This document shows positions 21,740 through 33,257 of a DNA stretch of 64,000 nt, piece after piece; the stretch's first letter is position 1; every line of letters starts with the position of its first letter. The stretch is from assembly GCA_029891345.1 (NCBI GenBank), contig CM057009.1, positions 289,612,966 through 289,676,965 of the forward strand. Reading direction: 5' to 3'. The position numbers and the translations under genes were made by a program. This DNA is from Dryococelus australis (taxonomy: Eukaryota; Arthropoda; Insecta; Phasmatodea; Phasmatidae). The notes below the pieces were generated by a model, which searched no databases, was not told the origin of the DNA, and was given only the letters and a program-made list of their open reading frames with translations.

Positions 21740-23150
21740 ATATAGTAATCTTCCTCTTCTATGGCGAGTTCGCCTCTCGATGTCTACATCAGCAACCCAA
21801 GAATTACAGTGGGCAGGCAAACCCCACATCTAAATATATGCCCTTCCATTATGTCCTTTCCCCATCTTCTCAACCACACATACATCTGGAATATTCGGCA
21901 GATGTATTGCCTTGGTATAGAAACTACCATTGATAGGTCAGTTGTTCAGATGTTCGATATAGTAGGTCTTCAGAGAATATTTGCTTAAATTTCTACACAA
22001 AAAAGTTCGGGGCTCCAATTTGCTGTGAACCATTTCTCGAATATGCCTTTCTGTTTGGAGAAGCACACCAGGTAGCAGATCTTGGCTTTTGGCTTGTGTG
22101 GGTCCCTCCTGTTCGGAATAGCATCCATAGTACAAAGCATATAAGCACCCTGGATGGTTTTGGTCTTCATGTAAATAGCAGAATAAACAGTAGAATTGTA
22201 CTTGTGAATGAGTTGCGGCAATATCTTCAGCCACTTGTAGCTACCATTCACAGCAAAATGCCTACACATCATGCTCTTCAGAAATTTATTGGATGCTTGA
22301 TGATAGATGCTTTGAGATTGATGTACATGGAATAATGTTTTATGTTATGTTTCTTCATCAGAGTCTTGAACTTTGCATTGAAAAATGCCTTGCCCTGATC
22401 GGTTTGCTGTTTAGTCAGATTGTATCCTTCGCACAATACATCTCCCATGGCCTCTGAGACATCACACACATAATTATTCTTGACCAGCTTGGACCAGGCA
22501 AATTCGCAATAGGTATCAATTACATCCACATGTATATGTATTCCTGTTCCTGTTGACCCGAGCATAGGGTATTATTAGATATGATGGTTTACTGTGGGAA
22601 AAGTAGACTGTTTGATAGGATTCTAAGTTCCATACATATGTCCGACAGTTTTCTGTCCTTATTGGCTGTCATGCATGTATCGAGCTACTGCCCCATTTCA
22701 CTGGGCCAATGACAATTCTGATACTATAAGGCTGAATGTTCGTGGTTGGTCTGCAAACAGTTAAAACCTTGTTCATCCAATCATGAAAGAATAAACAAGT
22801 TAGAGTGCCATAGAAGATATATTGGCTCAAATCATTTTCACGATTTTCCATCATCTCTAGGTATAATTTTAACAAGGTTGGCTTAGAACAGGTCATTCAT
22901 CCCACATATCATGACCTTGCATCATTGGTAGTCGTGTCTGGCAGCCAAATTCAGTTTGAGGGAGTTTCCCAACAATCTCATTGTATGTAGCCTCTCCTTC
23001 AGTTCTTCTACTTTGGGTATAATTTTGTTGGTGTGCATATAATTTCCAACCATTTGCGAAGTGATCAGTAGTTGTAACCTATCGACAAGATTATTCAGGT
23101 CATCCCAAAACACATAGTCGATGTTCTTGCCACTGTCCATCTTCTTCAGA
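21740..23150 (-). pseudogene. Polinton integrase, copy 1 (broken)
   Basis: This is a retrovirus-type DDE integrase, which would insert the element into the genome. Reading leftwards: DYVFWDDLNNLVDRLQLLIT (an upstream module seen in copy 2 as well, about 23,110), KVMICGMNDLF then ANLVKI (first catalytic region, about 22,880; the Asp is Asn here), VDVIDTYCEFAWSKLVKNN, QQTDQGKAFFNAKFKTLMK (second catalytic Asp), HNIKHYS and KASIIK. The C-terminal part has GDP-like HKPKAKICYLV and a chromodomain ending WVADVDIER (about 21,790). The Glu expected after KASI(V/I) is Lys. Several stops and an extra stretch of about 270 bp (22,575-22,860) break the gene. Confidence 0.8.
22575..22860. other. Extra segment inside integrase copy 1, absent from copy 2
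   Basis: In copy 2 the first-Asp motif (36,063) and the GYKYMLTVI motif (36,109) are about 50 bp apart, but in copy 1 the matching points are separated by about 300 bp. The extra DNA has no recognised content or clear inverted ends. It is either an insertion in copy 1 or diverged sequence deleted from copy 2. Confidence 0.45.
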
Positions 23151-23164
23151 CCTTCCCCACTTTC

Positions 23165-23800
23165 CAGTATTAGGCCACTGATGAGGTCTGCAAAAATATG
23201 TTATTTTGTATGATATGCATCCTTATAAGCACTGGTTTCAGGAGCATTATCTTGGTAGATGGCATTTGTGACTCCAAGCAATATCTTGTATTCCAGAAGG
23301 TAGGATTGTGTAAACTTCCTGGGATAATTTCAAAACATAAGTTTATAGAGCTTAGGTGTTTCACATGTCTTGTAATCAATACTTGGATAATCCCACCCAG
23401 TAGAAACTCTTGTTATTAGTATCAAGGAACAATTTATCATTGTACCTATATACATATTATACTGAAACATTATTTAAAATGCGTACGATCGTAGATACCA
23501 ATGAGACAGCGCATTGGGTTTGAGGTCTTAGTTCTGTACTATTTTCTTGTGTAGCAAAATCACATCCAACCCATCGTCTCGATCTGTTTGCATGTCATCA
23601 TGCATTCTCTTGTTGAAAGGCTCAGCAGTATCATTGATTTCAATATTCACATCTACAGGGACACCATTGCTCTCCCTGACTTCATCATTTATTAGGTCGT
23701 ACGAAAGTCTGGTCTCTCTTGGTAAGCAAATAGTTCGAGTGAAAAAACTGCATTGCTCGATGCAGGTCGTAGCAATATCCGACATCACACTGAATAAAAA
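23165..23800 (-). pseudogene. Polinton uncharacterised protein B, copy 1 (broken)
   Basis: No known function. The clearest part (23,788-23,528) contains NIEINDTAEPFNKRMHDD followed by DRDDGLDVILLHKK. This aligns with copy 2 at 35,319-35,450 (NTEIDDTAETTNKRKYDY and DRDDGSDVVLLHKK). A further part (about 23,170-23,470) aligns with copy 2 at 35,570-35,750. It sits upstream of and codirectional with the integrase, so it may be its N-terminal extension or a separate gene. Highly acidic and polar; no transmembrane segment. Confidence 0.6.
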
Positions 23801-23824
23801 ATGTTACTTTTGATTTCTTTTATA

Positions 23825-24412
23825 GGTTTAGTCATGAGTCCCCAAACATAAGTTTTTTGGATTCTTTCCAGACATTCGCTGCAGACATCTAATATATTCG
23901 TGCAGTGTTATTGAATATCAGTTTCAGTGGCGATGTGAGAAATCGAGGAAGCGATGGTATGAGCTAAGAAATCATTCAGCACTTTCAGATTTTCTTCATT
24001 TTGTTCCAATGCTACATTCAGTATGTCGGTAATTTCAATTTAAACAGTCGTTAGATGCTCGTTCATGGCCATAAAACCTCGGCCAATCTTCATTGTCACA
24101 TGACCCATGATCGCCCCAAACTCAGACATGTGAGAGCGAATATATTTATTCTGCCCGGACAAGACAATGTGTAATTCTGTCATTATGACATTAGCAGATT
24201 CGAGGACAAAATATTGAGTAGCAGCATGCTGGGTTTTCAAATTCACAAATGTTTCGAATTATTTTTCTACTAGCATCGCAAGTTACATTGTATCTTTGTA
24301 TGAGACAAGCTCCATCTTGGTTTTTTTAGACACATCTTGAGACTATTCTGCCTGAATTTCGATATACTGTGTTTCATTATTGATGGTTGATGATGATCTA
24401 ATTGAAGCTGTG
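23825..24412 (-). pseudogene. Polinton uncharacterised protein A, copy 1 (broken)
   Basis: This is the counterpart of the intact frame at 34,565-35,104. The longest surviving piece (24,246-24,040) reads QYFVLESANVIMTELHIVLS then MSEFGAIMGHVTMKIGRGFM, aligning with KHFVLETTKGIISELQVVLP and LSELGAMMDHVKMKVVSVFM of copy 2. Stops and shifts interrupt the rest. The long amphipathic helices suggest a coiled-coil or structural role, but I know no function. Confidence 0.65.
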
Positions 24413-24424
24413 TCGGTACCAGCC

Positions 24425-25075
24425 ATTGTATAGAGGCCAGTCTTTAACAATTGCAAAAATTGCATACTTGTTTTTCCAGCACAATTAAAACTGGCTCTTA
24501 AAATCTTATATTACCAACTTCATATTAATTTTGTCGCCATAAATGTGTTTCATATTTATATCGTCCATGCAAAACCACACCAAGCCATACGAATTTTCAC
24601 AAAGCAGTCATTTAATTATACACAAATTAGAATAGCCAATGTACACAGTCCATGTTCACATGTAGTCCCATGCTTAGGTACTTCAGGATGTACTTCTGCT
24701 TCTCGCATGCTTTGTCATTGAATACGAACACAGAGTTTGGTAATGCTTCACTTGGTGGTGCAACGGCTTCTTTATCACTGCATGGTAAATTAAACACCAT
24801 CTATGGCCCATGGTACACATGCCAGGCACTAGTATTTCGATTGCTGATGTGATTTAGATTCTAGGTACACATCCTCGAATCTAAGACTAATGGATTCTTC
24901 CAAAAGGCTGAGAAACATGCATGTCTTTCCGCATTTGGATTGTTCTATGATGATTCGCCTGACAGTACTGGTAAACAGCTCACTATGACAAGAGCCACAT
25001 GAACTTTCATCATCTTCTTCGCCAACTTTAATGGTATGATGAACATGCTGCTTGATGATCTACATGATACTGGAA
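24425..25075 (-). pseudogene. Polinton genome-packaging ATPase (FtsK/HerA type), copy 1
   Basis: ATPases of this type power DNA packaging into virions in Polintons and related viruses. Seen here, from 25,075 leftwards: an N-terminal region rich in Glu/Ser, the Walker A loop EQSKCGKTCMF followed by SLRFEDVYLESKSHQQSKY, then in another frame the Walker B strand SVFVFND, ACEKQKYILKYLSMGLH, and near the C-terminus KYAIFAIVKDWPLYNGWYR. Length is close to the family norm of about 200-250 residues. At least one frameshift (about 24,850) and several stops inactivate it. It is divergent to the PLA2 gene, about 50 bp apart. Confidence 0.8.
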
Positions 25076-25124
25076 CAAAAATGTATAAATAGAGTCAGTT
25101 TATTGTTCCTAGACCAGTTCAGCA
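25050..25124. promoter_or_regulatory. Divergent intergenic region between ATPase and PLA2 genes
   Basis: The two genes face away from each other across about 50-70 bp that include ATGTATAAATAGAG (25,081-25,094), a good TATA-box match on the plus strand about 35 bp before the PLA2 start codon. A promoter for the plus-strand virion gene is inferred. Confidence 0.4.
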
Positions 25125-25802
25125 ATGTCTCAAAGAGGTAAGTCTATAGATGGAAACAAGGTCATCGATACACTGATCAATAACCTAACATTCGAGTTCC
25201 ACATTCCACGATACTAGTTCTGTGCCCAGGAATGAAAATAGCTAAGAGGCCTCAATGTGGTACCACAGGCATGAATTCACTGGATGAGGCATGCAATTAA
25301 CATAATGTTGATTACTTCCTGAACAAGGATATACAAGCATGACACCAGGCTGACAAGATACTTGTGCATAACACAGACAAGATAAGAAAATCGTCAGATG
25401 CTGTACATCCGAGATAATATTGTAGCCTGAGCCATTTCCATCGAGATGAAGGCCCAGATGAATTAGGTATTGGGTGCAAAGATCATGCAAAAGGTTCAAG
25501 TGAAACTAACAGTTGCGATGAAGTTTAAGAAACGCATACAAACCAAGAATACATCTACTGGTGGATTTTTTATTTCTTTTTCTGGAACTTGGGCCCACAT
25601 GGACCTAATCGCAGCCCCGAGTGGTATCATCCTAGATGCCTACACAGCATCGAAAAAGCAGAAGCAGTCCGAGGCCCGAAGGCACATTGCAAATGTGGAA
25701 CCTATTACCTTGGGTAAAAAAAAACCACCAAGGCCTTTACTTAATGCCATATCCAGCATAAGGTGGAAGTTTGCATTACCATCTGACCGTGTGACATCAT
25801 AA
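25125..25802 (+). pseudogene. Polinton minor virion protein with phospholipase A2 domain
   Basis: The gene starts MSQRGKSIDGNKV. A parvovirus-VP1-like PLA2 domain follows in pieces: LTFEFHIPRY-stop-FC (calcium-loop region), then in another frame GTTGMNSLDEACN-stop-HNVDYFLNKDIQA, where HNVDY stands in place of the catalytic HD-x-x-Y motif, and HQADKILVHN. The C-terminal part returns to the first frame with GGFFISFSGTWAHMDLIAAP and SEARRHIANVEPITLGKKK, a hydrophobic virion-core-like segment common in these proteins. In related viruses the PLA2 helps membrane passage. Two frameshifts and several stops make it inactive. Confidence 0.7.
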
Positions 25803-27690
25803 GCCAAGGGCGTGGCAAGGTCGGATTTACATAAAAACATAGCAAAACCAACAGAAAACCCAATGGCAAAAGCCATGTAAAAGAATAATTTATCTGTACA
25901 GTTAAGGGTGAGTTGACTAGTGAAAGCGACTTATAACAGAAACAAGGAACTATGGTAATTGCCTTTTTTTTATTTTTATTGTTTTTCTTATTTTATTTGT
26001 TTTCAATATTACATTAGGAATAACTAACATGAAATTCTCTGCCCCTTAATTTCCAATATAATTAAAATATACATAAAATACCATGTTACAATAAAAAAGA
26101 GTGAAATTTAAAAAAAGTCTCATGTACAAAAAGTTGCTGTTACCCAACTAGTATTTTATTTATGCAAATAACTGGTAATTTAGTAATACAGAAGGCCATA
26201 ACAAGATACACTGGGCAAGTTACCCCAACATTACAACCACCACAAAATGGTGGATTAAATTCTGTTGTACAAACATTTACAAACTTTAGAAAATATATTT
26301 ATCCCTACACAAGGGAAACCATAATGGTAACAAATATTACTTTATTTGTCATGAATCAATATTATGCGAATATTGTAACCTCAAAATGTTACACAGTATT
26401 TTTCCCATATACATCATCTGCTCATGATCCCAAGTGGATAGGAGCAACTGCTGAACAATTACCAGCCTTAACTCCCATGAGCAAATACTATTTTCAAGGA
26501 GTGTCTAAAACTTCTAAAAGTTTTTCATTAGTTAACAAATGTTAAATACCACAAAAGTTACGAGCATTGACTACAATAATAACACCAGGCATGACTTGGA
26601 TACAAAAAGTTCACAGCATAACCTCAATAAGGCGTGACTTGGTTGAAAAGTTTAAGTCCAACTTTCATCATTATGGTCTGGGTTACAAATGTTTACGACA
26701 AAAAATTCCTGCTTTAATGACTAGGTTACAGACTGTTATAAGGGTTCGCAAACTGGTTGCATAAGGTGAGATTGCCCATTATAAAATCTCAGATGAGGAA
26801 CCAACATTTCGCGATCATTTAAAATGACTTAAAAATTCGACTATCATGGCCAACGCCTAACGTCCCATAAGATGTAAAGGTCCTACAGCTTGTAGAGTTT
26901 ATATTTATGTATTAAATCCAGAATACTACTTATCTTTTAGAAGTATGTCCCCCTCGAGGGTGCTGGCTGACCCCGAACAGAGTATGTACAGAGTTTTAAT
27001 ACACAGTTCTGCCACATGGCGCCACCATTCACAACAATAATACACTATTTTCCTCAGAAAATAACTCTACTCCAAGAATTAAGTGGTATTATAAATACTC
27101 CTTATAGTAGTCGTGGGATTCATGACCAATGGTGGTTGACACTACCAAATAAGGTTAACCGATGCAGCAGTCACCTATTTCCCTTAGGTCTATATATATA
27201 ATTGAAACATAAACAACCAATAACATCGAAATACGTAATAGCACTTCTGGCATATTGACCAGGTTTCAGGAACTTGCGTAAACAAACATCACAATTTTAT
27301 ACTGTGCACGAACAGGTGGCGAGGGATCAGCAATGCCAACTGCAGATGGTGCTGCTATCAGATGGCGAATCATCAAAATGCCCTACCACTCACAGTTGTC
27401 TGCCTAGGCTGCGAGTTGCTGCATGTGAAACACTAGCATGTACATTGAACCACATTTTCCGTTACCCCAGGTCTTCCAGTGCCTTTTTAAGGTTACGTGA
27501 ATATGAGGAGAATATTTCAGGTTAGTTACTCAATATATTTAAGCAATTTTTAGAGTTTTAACACCAAAACCAGCGTGTTTAAATGTGCATGCCTGTCGGG
27601 CATTGTGCCATAAAAAATGTCAGGTAACCAAAACACAGTCATTATTCTAATGGGTGATTATGACAATGTGTTCCAGCCCACTAATTAAAT
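25803..27690. other. Polinton interior, unrecognised
   Basis: Short plus-strand frames occur at 26,162-26,545, 26,567-26,764, 27,016-27,201 and 27,274-27,525. The first two are consecutive and rich in Thr/Tyr/Asn. None contains a motif I can tie to a Polinton gene, although the minor capsid (penton-like) and maturation protease genes would normally lie in this part of the element. The stretch could be a further insertion or heavily decayed capsid genes. Confidence 0.4.
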
Positions 27691-27699
27691 AGTTTATTA

Positions 27700-28600
27700 T
27701 TGGAGTTAATAAATTATAATCCGAGGGCTACTGGCGATGTGGTCCAGCCCGTCACAAGCATCGCAGTGTCGCATGTGATAATGATATCTGTACCAATACA
27801 GCTGCTCACAAATGTGGATATGGAACTGTTTGAAAGCAAATTCCAAACAAATAATTTCTGCAGGATGTTTATGCGACATGCTTTCACCCCTATAACAATA
27901 TGTGACGAATTTGCCATAACCAACCTGGACACAACAGCCAGGTCAGGTACTCACTGAGTTGCTTATGTGTAACATGGAAATATGTGCACTACTATAACAG
28001 TATTGGGTATTTGCATCCCCCACCCTAACTGTGATGTTACCTGGAAATCTGCAAACTGACATACAAGATAGAGCCGATGCTGAACATATTGAACTGCTGT
28101 TACTTGTGTCTCCACATCATTGTTTGTTCAACTGAATAAAATGGCTATACATCGACAGGAAACCATCCGCCATGTCTATAATGCTTACCTTGATGGATCA
28201 TGGTGACCAGCCGCATCTGGTATGCATTCATCCACTAGACCTGGAAGGAAATGGTCCACATGTTTGGTCGATTTTCAAACCTACAATATGATACAGAACA
28301 CTGATAAAAAAACTGTAAAATGTATCTCATGAAAAACAGCAATGTCTCCTACAAGATGTTGTGGATTGGCTCTTATGAAGGAGACAACATAGTAACGAAA
28401 ATCAAAGATTTGCTGTCTCCCGGCAGAATTCGAACTAAATGGAAATTCCAATCACCAGCTGTAATCACCAGATTGCAACAGGCCCATGGTGGATTTCGAG
28501 CGACACATACACAAAGAAAGCAAACCCCTCTAATCGTAGCAACCTGTAAACATCTTGCTTATTAATGCGATACAAATAAACTGCAATTAGGGATGCAGCA
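27700..28600 (+). CDS. Unrecognised Polinton gene remnants
   Basis: Two consecutive plus-strand frames are seen: 27,700-27,957 (with a hydrophobic stretch VIMISVPIQLLTNVDMELF) and 28,320-28,565 (with WIGSYEGDNIVTKIKDLL). Between them, frames around 28,020-28,270 include DHGDQPHLVCIHPLDLEG. I do not recognise any of these. Their position before the major capsid gene would fit a minor capsid protein or protease, but no jelly-roll signature or His-Asp-Cys triad could be read. Confidence 0.25.
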
Positions 28601-28954
28601 CATATGCCAATGTTAGGCCGCACAAAACACTGTGAGGTTTTTCACCTATGGAACCTCCAGGTTTTAAACTCGCCATGGCACCACAAAGCATTGTTTTCAT
28701 TCATGTCATTATGAAGGTAGCTCACAAGGTGGTAGTAGCAATCTTTGACCAGCACAGAGAATTTATGAGATATCGAAACTATGAAATCACCCTATCCTTG
28801 CATTTGAGGAGTTGGGAATAAGGATTACGGCTACCAGAAGCTCTGAAACAGAGCACCACATGGTAATTTATATCAGTACACTGCAGGTCACCAAGGTGCC
28901 AACACATGCTAATGAGATCTTCCTTCACATACTAGGCTTCGAGGTCGATCACTG

Positions 28955-30190
28955 TGGAAGATTACATAATCGTCGACGAGTTGGTCGAGTTTTAATACAC
29001 CATCAAAAAAGTGTACTTCATGCATGCCGGTTATTCTTGATCATTGAGACATACACATCACCATCGGATGTCCGGAAAGGGGTCCAACACCAAGATATCT
29101 GTACCATTCCTTACCAGACATTCCAGCAATTCAGAGAAACAATGCTGAAAGAAGATGGGTCACACCCCACATAGATGAAAATATTAAACAATAGTATTCT
29201 CCACCTAATCTATCGCATCACATATTTTCTGAACAGTGTCGAGGTGTACCATGCAAGAGATGTCGGTATAATAACCACTGTGAAAAAGTACCTCTTGCTT
29301 ACCCCGAAAGAGCTGCCTATGGTCAAGATGATAGGCTGTGGGATAGAAGATGACTACAGTCTTTCTTTATACTCCAGAGGGAAATTCACAGTCTAAATTC
29401 CTCTAGCAATGTTACTAGAATTTGTCGAAGACCACAGGCACAGTATCATCAATTCGAAGCAGGAACTAATACTGATCTTTGCCAATATGCATGCAGATGC
29501 CATTGTTGGTACAAAAGGAAACCTGGAGATAGTGGAACTGAAGCCACAATCTATCAAATGGATGCTGCCTCATGTTCAGCGGAGTCAATAATCCATTTTG
29601 ATGCTGAAGAATTTGGAAGATGGCAAAAACATAAATATGGTTTTCAGGTCGTGGATTCTCGAGACCTACCCCAGACTGCCCACAAGCCAGAGCATCAACA
29701 AGATTGTTAAGTCCAGCTTTGCCACCAAGAAACCAAACACATCATCGCTGGGATACACACCAGAAGGCTGCAAAATGTGAGAGTGAGCTGTTCGCAGTTC
29801 GACACATATCAAATAGAAACTGTGAAAATATTTTTGAATAGTGAACACTATGTGTACATGGACATGATCATGAACTTTGAAAATTGTCAGTACCTGCTGG
29901 CATATCAAATGTATGCTCAATTCCCAAATGCATAGTATGGGCACCCCCAAACCACGATACTGAGCACAGATACCTTCAAGAGTTTGACCCTGCTGCTGAT
30001 GTTCGAAGTGAGTAAACATGGTTAGCGTATTAGTTTGAAAGTTATCGACTGCAGAATCCAATTCAATAAACATGGGAATTTTCATCCACACACATATGCT
30101 TTCTGCCTGATATTTCACGACAGACTCACATTGTGCAACTGTCGAGACAAAGTCGTGAAGATACTTTCGTGAATGCCACAGAGTATATAA
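28955..30190 (+). pseudogene. Polinton double jelly-roll capsid protein (broken)
   Basis: This would be the main shell protein of the predicted virion. Legible parts, in order: HQDICTIPYQTFQQF and KEDGSHPT (before 29,174), VEVYHARDVGIITTVKKYL (about 29,240), IPLAMLLEFVEDHR after one stop (29,400), INSKQELILIFAN, MVFRSWILETYPRL (29,640), TVKIFLNSEHYVYMDM (29,815), and near the C-terminus YAFCLIFHDR (30,095). Similar text occurs in proteins annotated as double-jelly-roll-like from insect Polintons; this is family knowledge, not a search. At least four stops or shifts are present. Length, about 400 codons, is plausible for an N-terminally decayed copy. Confidence 0.65.
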
Positions 30191-30242
30191 ATACACTGGG
30201 CCATATGCAGAATCAGCTCATCTGTCTTCGATCATAGACAGC

Positions 30243-30800
30243 AACAGGAACTGTTGTAATCTGCAGGGCTTCCATACCAGATTGTTTTCATGCTCAAGGA
30301 GATTGCAGTGTCCTACAACAAAGATGGGAAAATGTGTATGTGTTTATTCCATCCCCCTTATTAGTGGAAACTGTTTGACGAGAAAAGAAAGAAGGCGAAC
30401 GACTTGCTGGCTAAGTACTACTATGGACTTGAGTGGGACGAAGTCAAGATTCTGTACCATCAAGTTGGAAAGATGTTGTGCGACTTTCTGATGCAGCAAC
30501 CGCAAGGACTTATTTACATTTTGGGGTCCGAGCAGAAAAAGTGACTGAGCAACTTGCGCAAAAGCTAAGTTGAAATCATCTATGTGCAGATCGGGTATGG
30601 CTGGCTGTCCTTCAGTGCACAAACTGACGAACTTTATGGCAGTCAGCAGCGACACATCTGCAACAGGCCAGAACCTGACTGAACATGCACAATTTTGCGA
30701 ACGATTGGAGCTAGCCAGAGAGGGATCTGAGCTAAGTGTTTTGAGAGATGTGGATAAACAGTATGACGCATCAGGAATTGAGGACAACGCATCAAATATA
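30243..30800 (+). pseudogene. Conserved uncharacterised Polinton protein
   Basis: One frame reads IVFMLKEIAVSYNKDGKMCM, LFHPPY-stop-WKLFDEKRKK, YYYGLEWDEVKILYHQVGKM and GLIYILGSEQKK-stop-LSNL before drifting into other frames. I have seen similar proteins (pattern HHGLEW and IYV.G.EKKKWL) associated with insect transposon-like elements, but know no function. It is directly downstream of, and codirectional with, the capsid gene. Two stops disrupt it. Confidence 0.45.
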
Positions 30801-30829
30801 AAGCATGGACGAGAGTGGGGCTAAGTTTT

Positions 30830-31860
30830 CCGCTTCGCCGTCGCCTGTCGTGCTGCTGGAGCCTGTGTCCGATGGGCTGCTACTGTTTGCTGTGCCTTGC
30901 AAGAGCCTACAAGCATTTCTGGCCACTAGACCACTAGACTAGAGAACGCTATCGGTGGTAATTCTGTGATCGGCCAGGTGTGAGTTGCAGTTCAGTAAAT
31001 CAGTACTTCTATAGTGAAGTAATTTATTGGTATAAATCTCAACGACAACCTAGACTGTTAATCAGAGCTATTACTAAAAAGATCAATTAAGCTTAATCAC
31101 TGAACATAAAAGCATATCTAAAATAAATGTAATATAATTTATTGTGGTATTAAAGGAAAGACTGATTTCTGCTTTATTAAATCTTTCGCTTTATTTTATT
31201 AGCCTTTTAAAGCAATGTTATGCCTCTAGAGTTTTATACCGACTTAGTAAACATTAATTAATATGGTAACAACATGGAGGAGTGCACAGCTGTTGTGCAA
31301 ATGGTGTGCCTCGTCCTTGGCCGCCTACGAATAAACACAAAGTCACTCCAACATTGATTCTTAACAACATAAAAAAAACATGAACTGAGACTGAATTTTT
31401 GATTTTGTGTAATGGCAATATGTATTGTTCTGTACAATAAATTGTGTATGTGTGTGTAAAACAATTGATTTGTTGTTGTTTTTGCCCTTGCTTAAAATAC
31501 TATCAATTTATTTCTTAACAAATACTTTCAAATAAACCCACTTATTTCTAAAACAACTGCTAAATAAACTAGTTACATAATACCGACATAGAACGAAACC
31601 TGCAGGAAATAATATGGATGCGCCTGGGATGTACACACGTCTTCAGATTGAAACAAATAGTTTGCTGGTGGGTGGGACAGAGAGGTGATGGAGTGAGTTG
31701 TGGAGGGAAGAAAAGAAGTGAGGGTGGGGAGGATGTGGTGGATTTTTTAAGGTGATAGATATGAATCGAGATTGCACCTTGTTGGAATTGCCACTATTTC
31801 GACAGAAGATTAGAGGTATGGATCATCTCATGAAATTTCTATAGTCATGTCATATTTTGC
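30830..31860. other. Polinton interior without recognised gene
   Basis: A+T-rich sequence with a short purine-rich (GGTGGG, GGGTGGGGAGG) patch at 31,655-31,745 that resembles the G-rich strand of the terminal repeat. The minus frame at 31,258-31,464 is not recognised. Confidence 0.4.
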
Positions 31861-31864
31861 ATCC

Positions 31865-33088
31865 ATGATGTTTTGCAGTGTACCAGAGTCATTGGGCGGA
31901 CCGCCTACAGCAGTATCGCCATCGCTTTCTTCGAATGTGGTACCGTAAACTTTATAAGGTTAATCTACATAAGCACTTCCACCACCTTGTTCTAGCATGG
32001 TACCACCTACAGCAGCTTCAAAATAGTCTTATTTGGGTGTGGTGCCACCAGGACCATCGACTTTGCATGGGCCACCTACCACAGCTCCATCTTCATCGCA
32101 ACCCAAGATAACAGTGTTAAACCTTCGATATATGTACTGTGATGAAGCATTTGCGAATAGCAGCATTATTAGATGTAATGAAAAATATCAATGTAAGATG
32201 AAGCTGTCCCTCATGGCATATGGGTGCGATTTGTGTATTTGTCTGTTTGCTCGTACTGACACTCTTTACAGACATTCTAAAATATGTAAATGACTTGTTC
32301 CTCAACCTGCAAAGTTAAAAGGTAGATTGTCGTCGCCACGAACATGTTAAGGACTTGAAATTCCTGTATTAAGTAATAACGATGTAAACATGTTGCTAAT
32401 TAGCACAATGAGTAATAATGCAATGATGACAAAATCGCAAGGTGAGGATGCGCATTAGGGCAGTATGAAGAATTTTCTGTTGATATAAGCAATGCATATA
32501 GGCAAGAGAAGAGTGGAAGATATAGGATGGGCTGTCATAAGTGTGGTTGTGAAGTCAAGCGTTACAAACCAACTAACTATAAGCAGAAAGCATGTCAGGA
32601 AACATATCGCCACTATGTCGAAATGTTTTCAACTCCTGCTCGAAAACCTGTCAAAGTTCTAGTCGAACTTTTGCTTATGGATTTTTCTTAAGCAGTCTGT
32701 ATTCAGGGGCCTTCTGAAAAATTAAATTGCCCCGAATCTGATAGCTTCGTCGAGAGATGTTTGCATGTTTCTGTCGGCTGAGAAACAAAATATAATAAAC
32801 CAAGTTACAGAAGAAGTGGAAAAACATAAGTCTCTAAAATATAATATATAAATGGAATTCATCTACTCGAAACCAGAACCAAACCAGGGCGATCATTCTA
32901 GAATGGCATTCAAAATATTGAATGTACCTATATATAATAAATATTACATCGAATACAATGTTATAAACCGCATAAAGAAGGTGTGCCATGAGGAAGAAGA
33001 AATTGTGACGAAGGGCTCTGGCTGGATACTTGATTCGGTGGATCATCTGCAGCTGAGAACCAGTGTATACCAACCACTTAAGAAATAG
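31865..33088 (+). pseudogene. N-terminal part of Polinton protein-primed DNA polymerase (truncated)
   Basis: A proline-rich segment (GGPPTAVSPSLSSN..., VVPPGPSTLHGPPTTAPSSS; 31,890-32,105) leads into a C2H2-like finger CDLCICLFARTDTLYRHSKI (32,226-32,290; C-x2-C-x12-H-x3-C). After several stops comes a final open piece with GSGWILDSVDHLQLRTSVY (33,018-33,075). In insect Polintons a zinc finger followed by this SGW..-S.D.L.L...-Y segment lies at the N-terminus of the long protein-primed polymerase or a neighbouring protein. The exonuclease and polymerase domains are absent: the terminal repeat begins about 170 bp further on. Confidence 0.5.
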
Positions 33089-33257
33089 TACAATGTGCTC
33101 TTGTTGCTTTCGAAAAAAATCATTGCAAAGATATGTTTGTATGTATGTAGAATTTTTATATAAATATAAATTAAACATTGAACATTTTATTTATTTTTTA
33201 GAATTATAAAATTGAATAAAAAATAAAATTAGTAAAAAAGTACAGATTCATTATATA

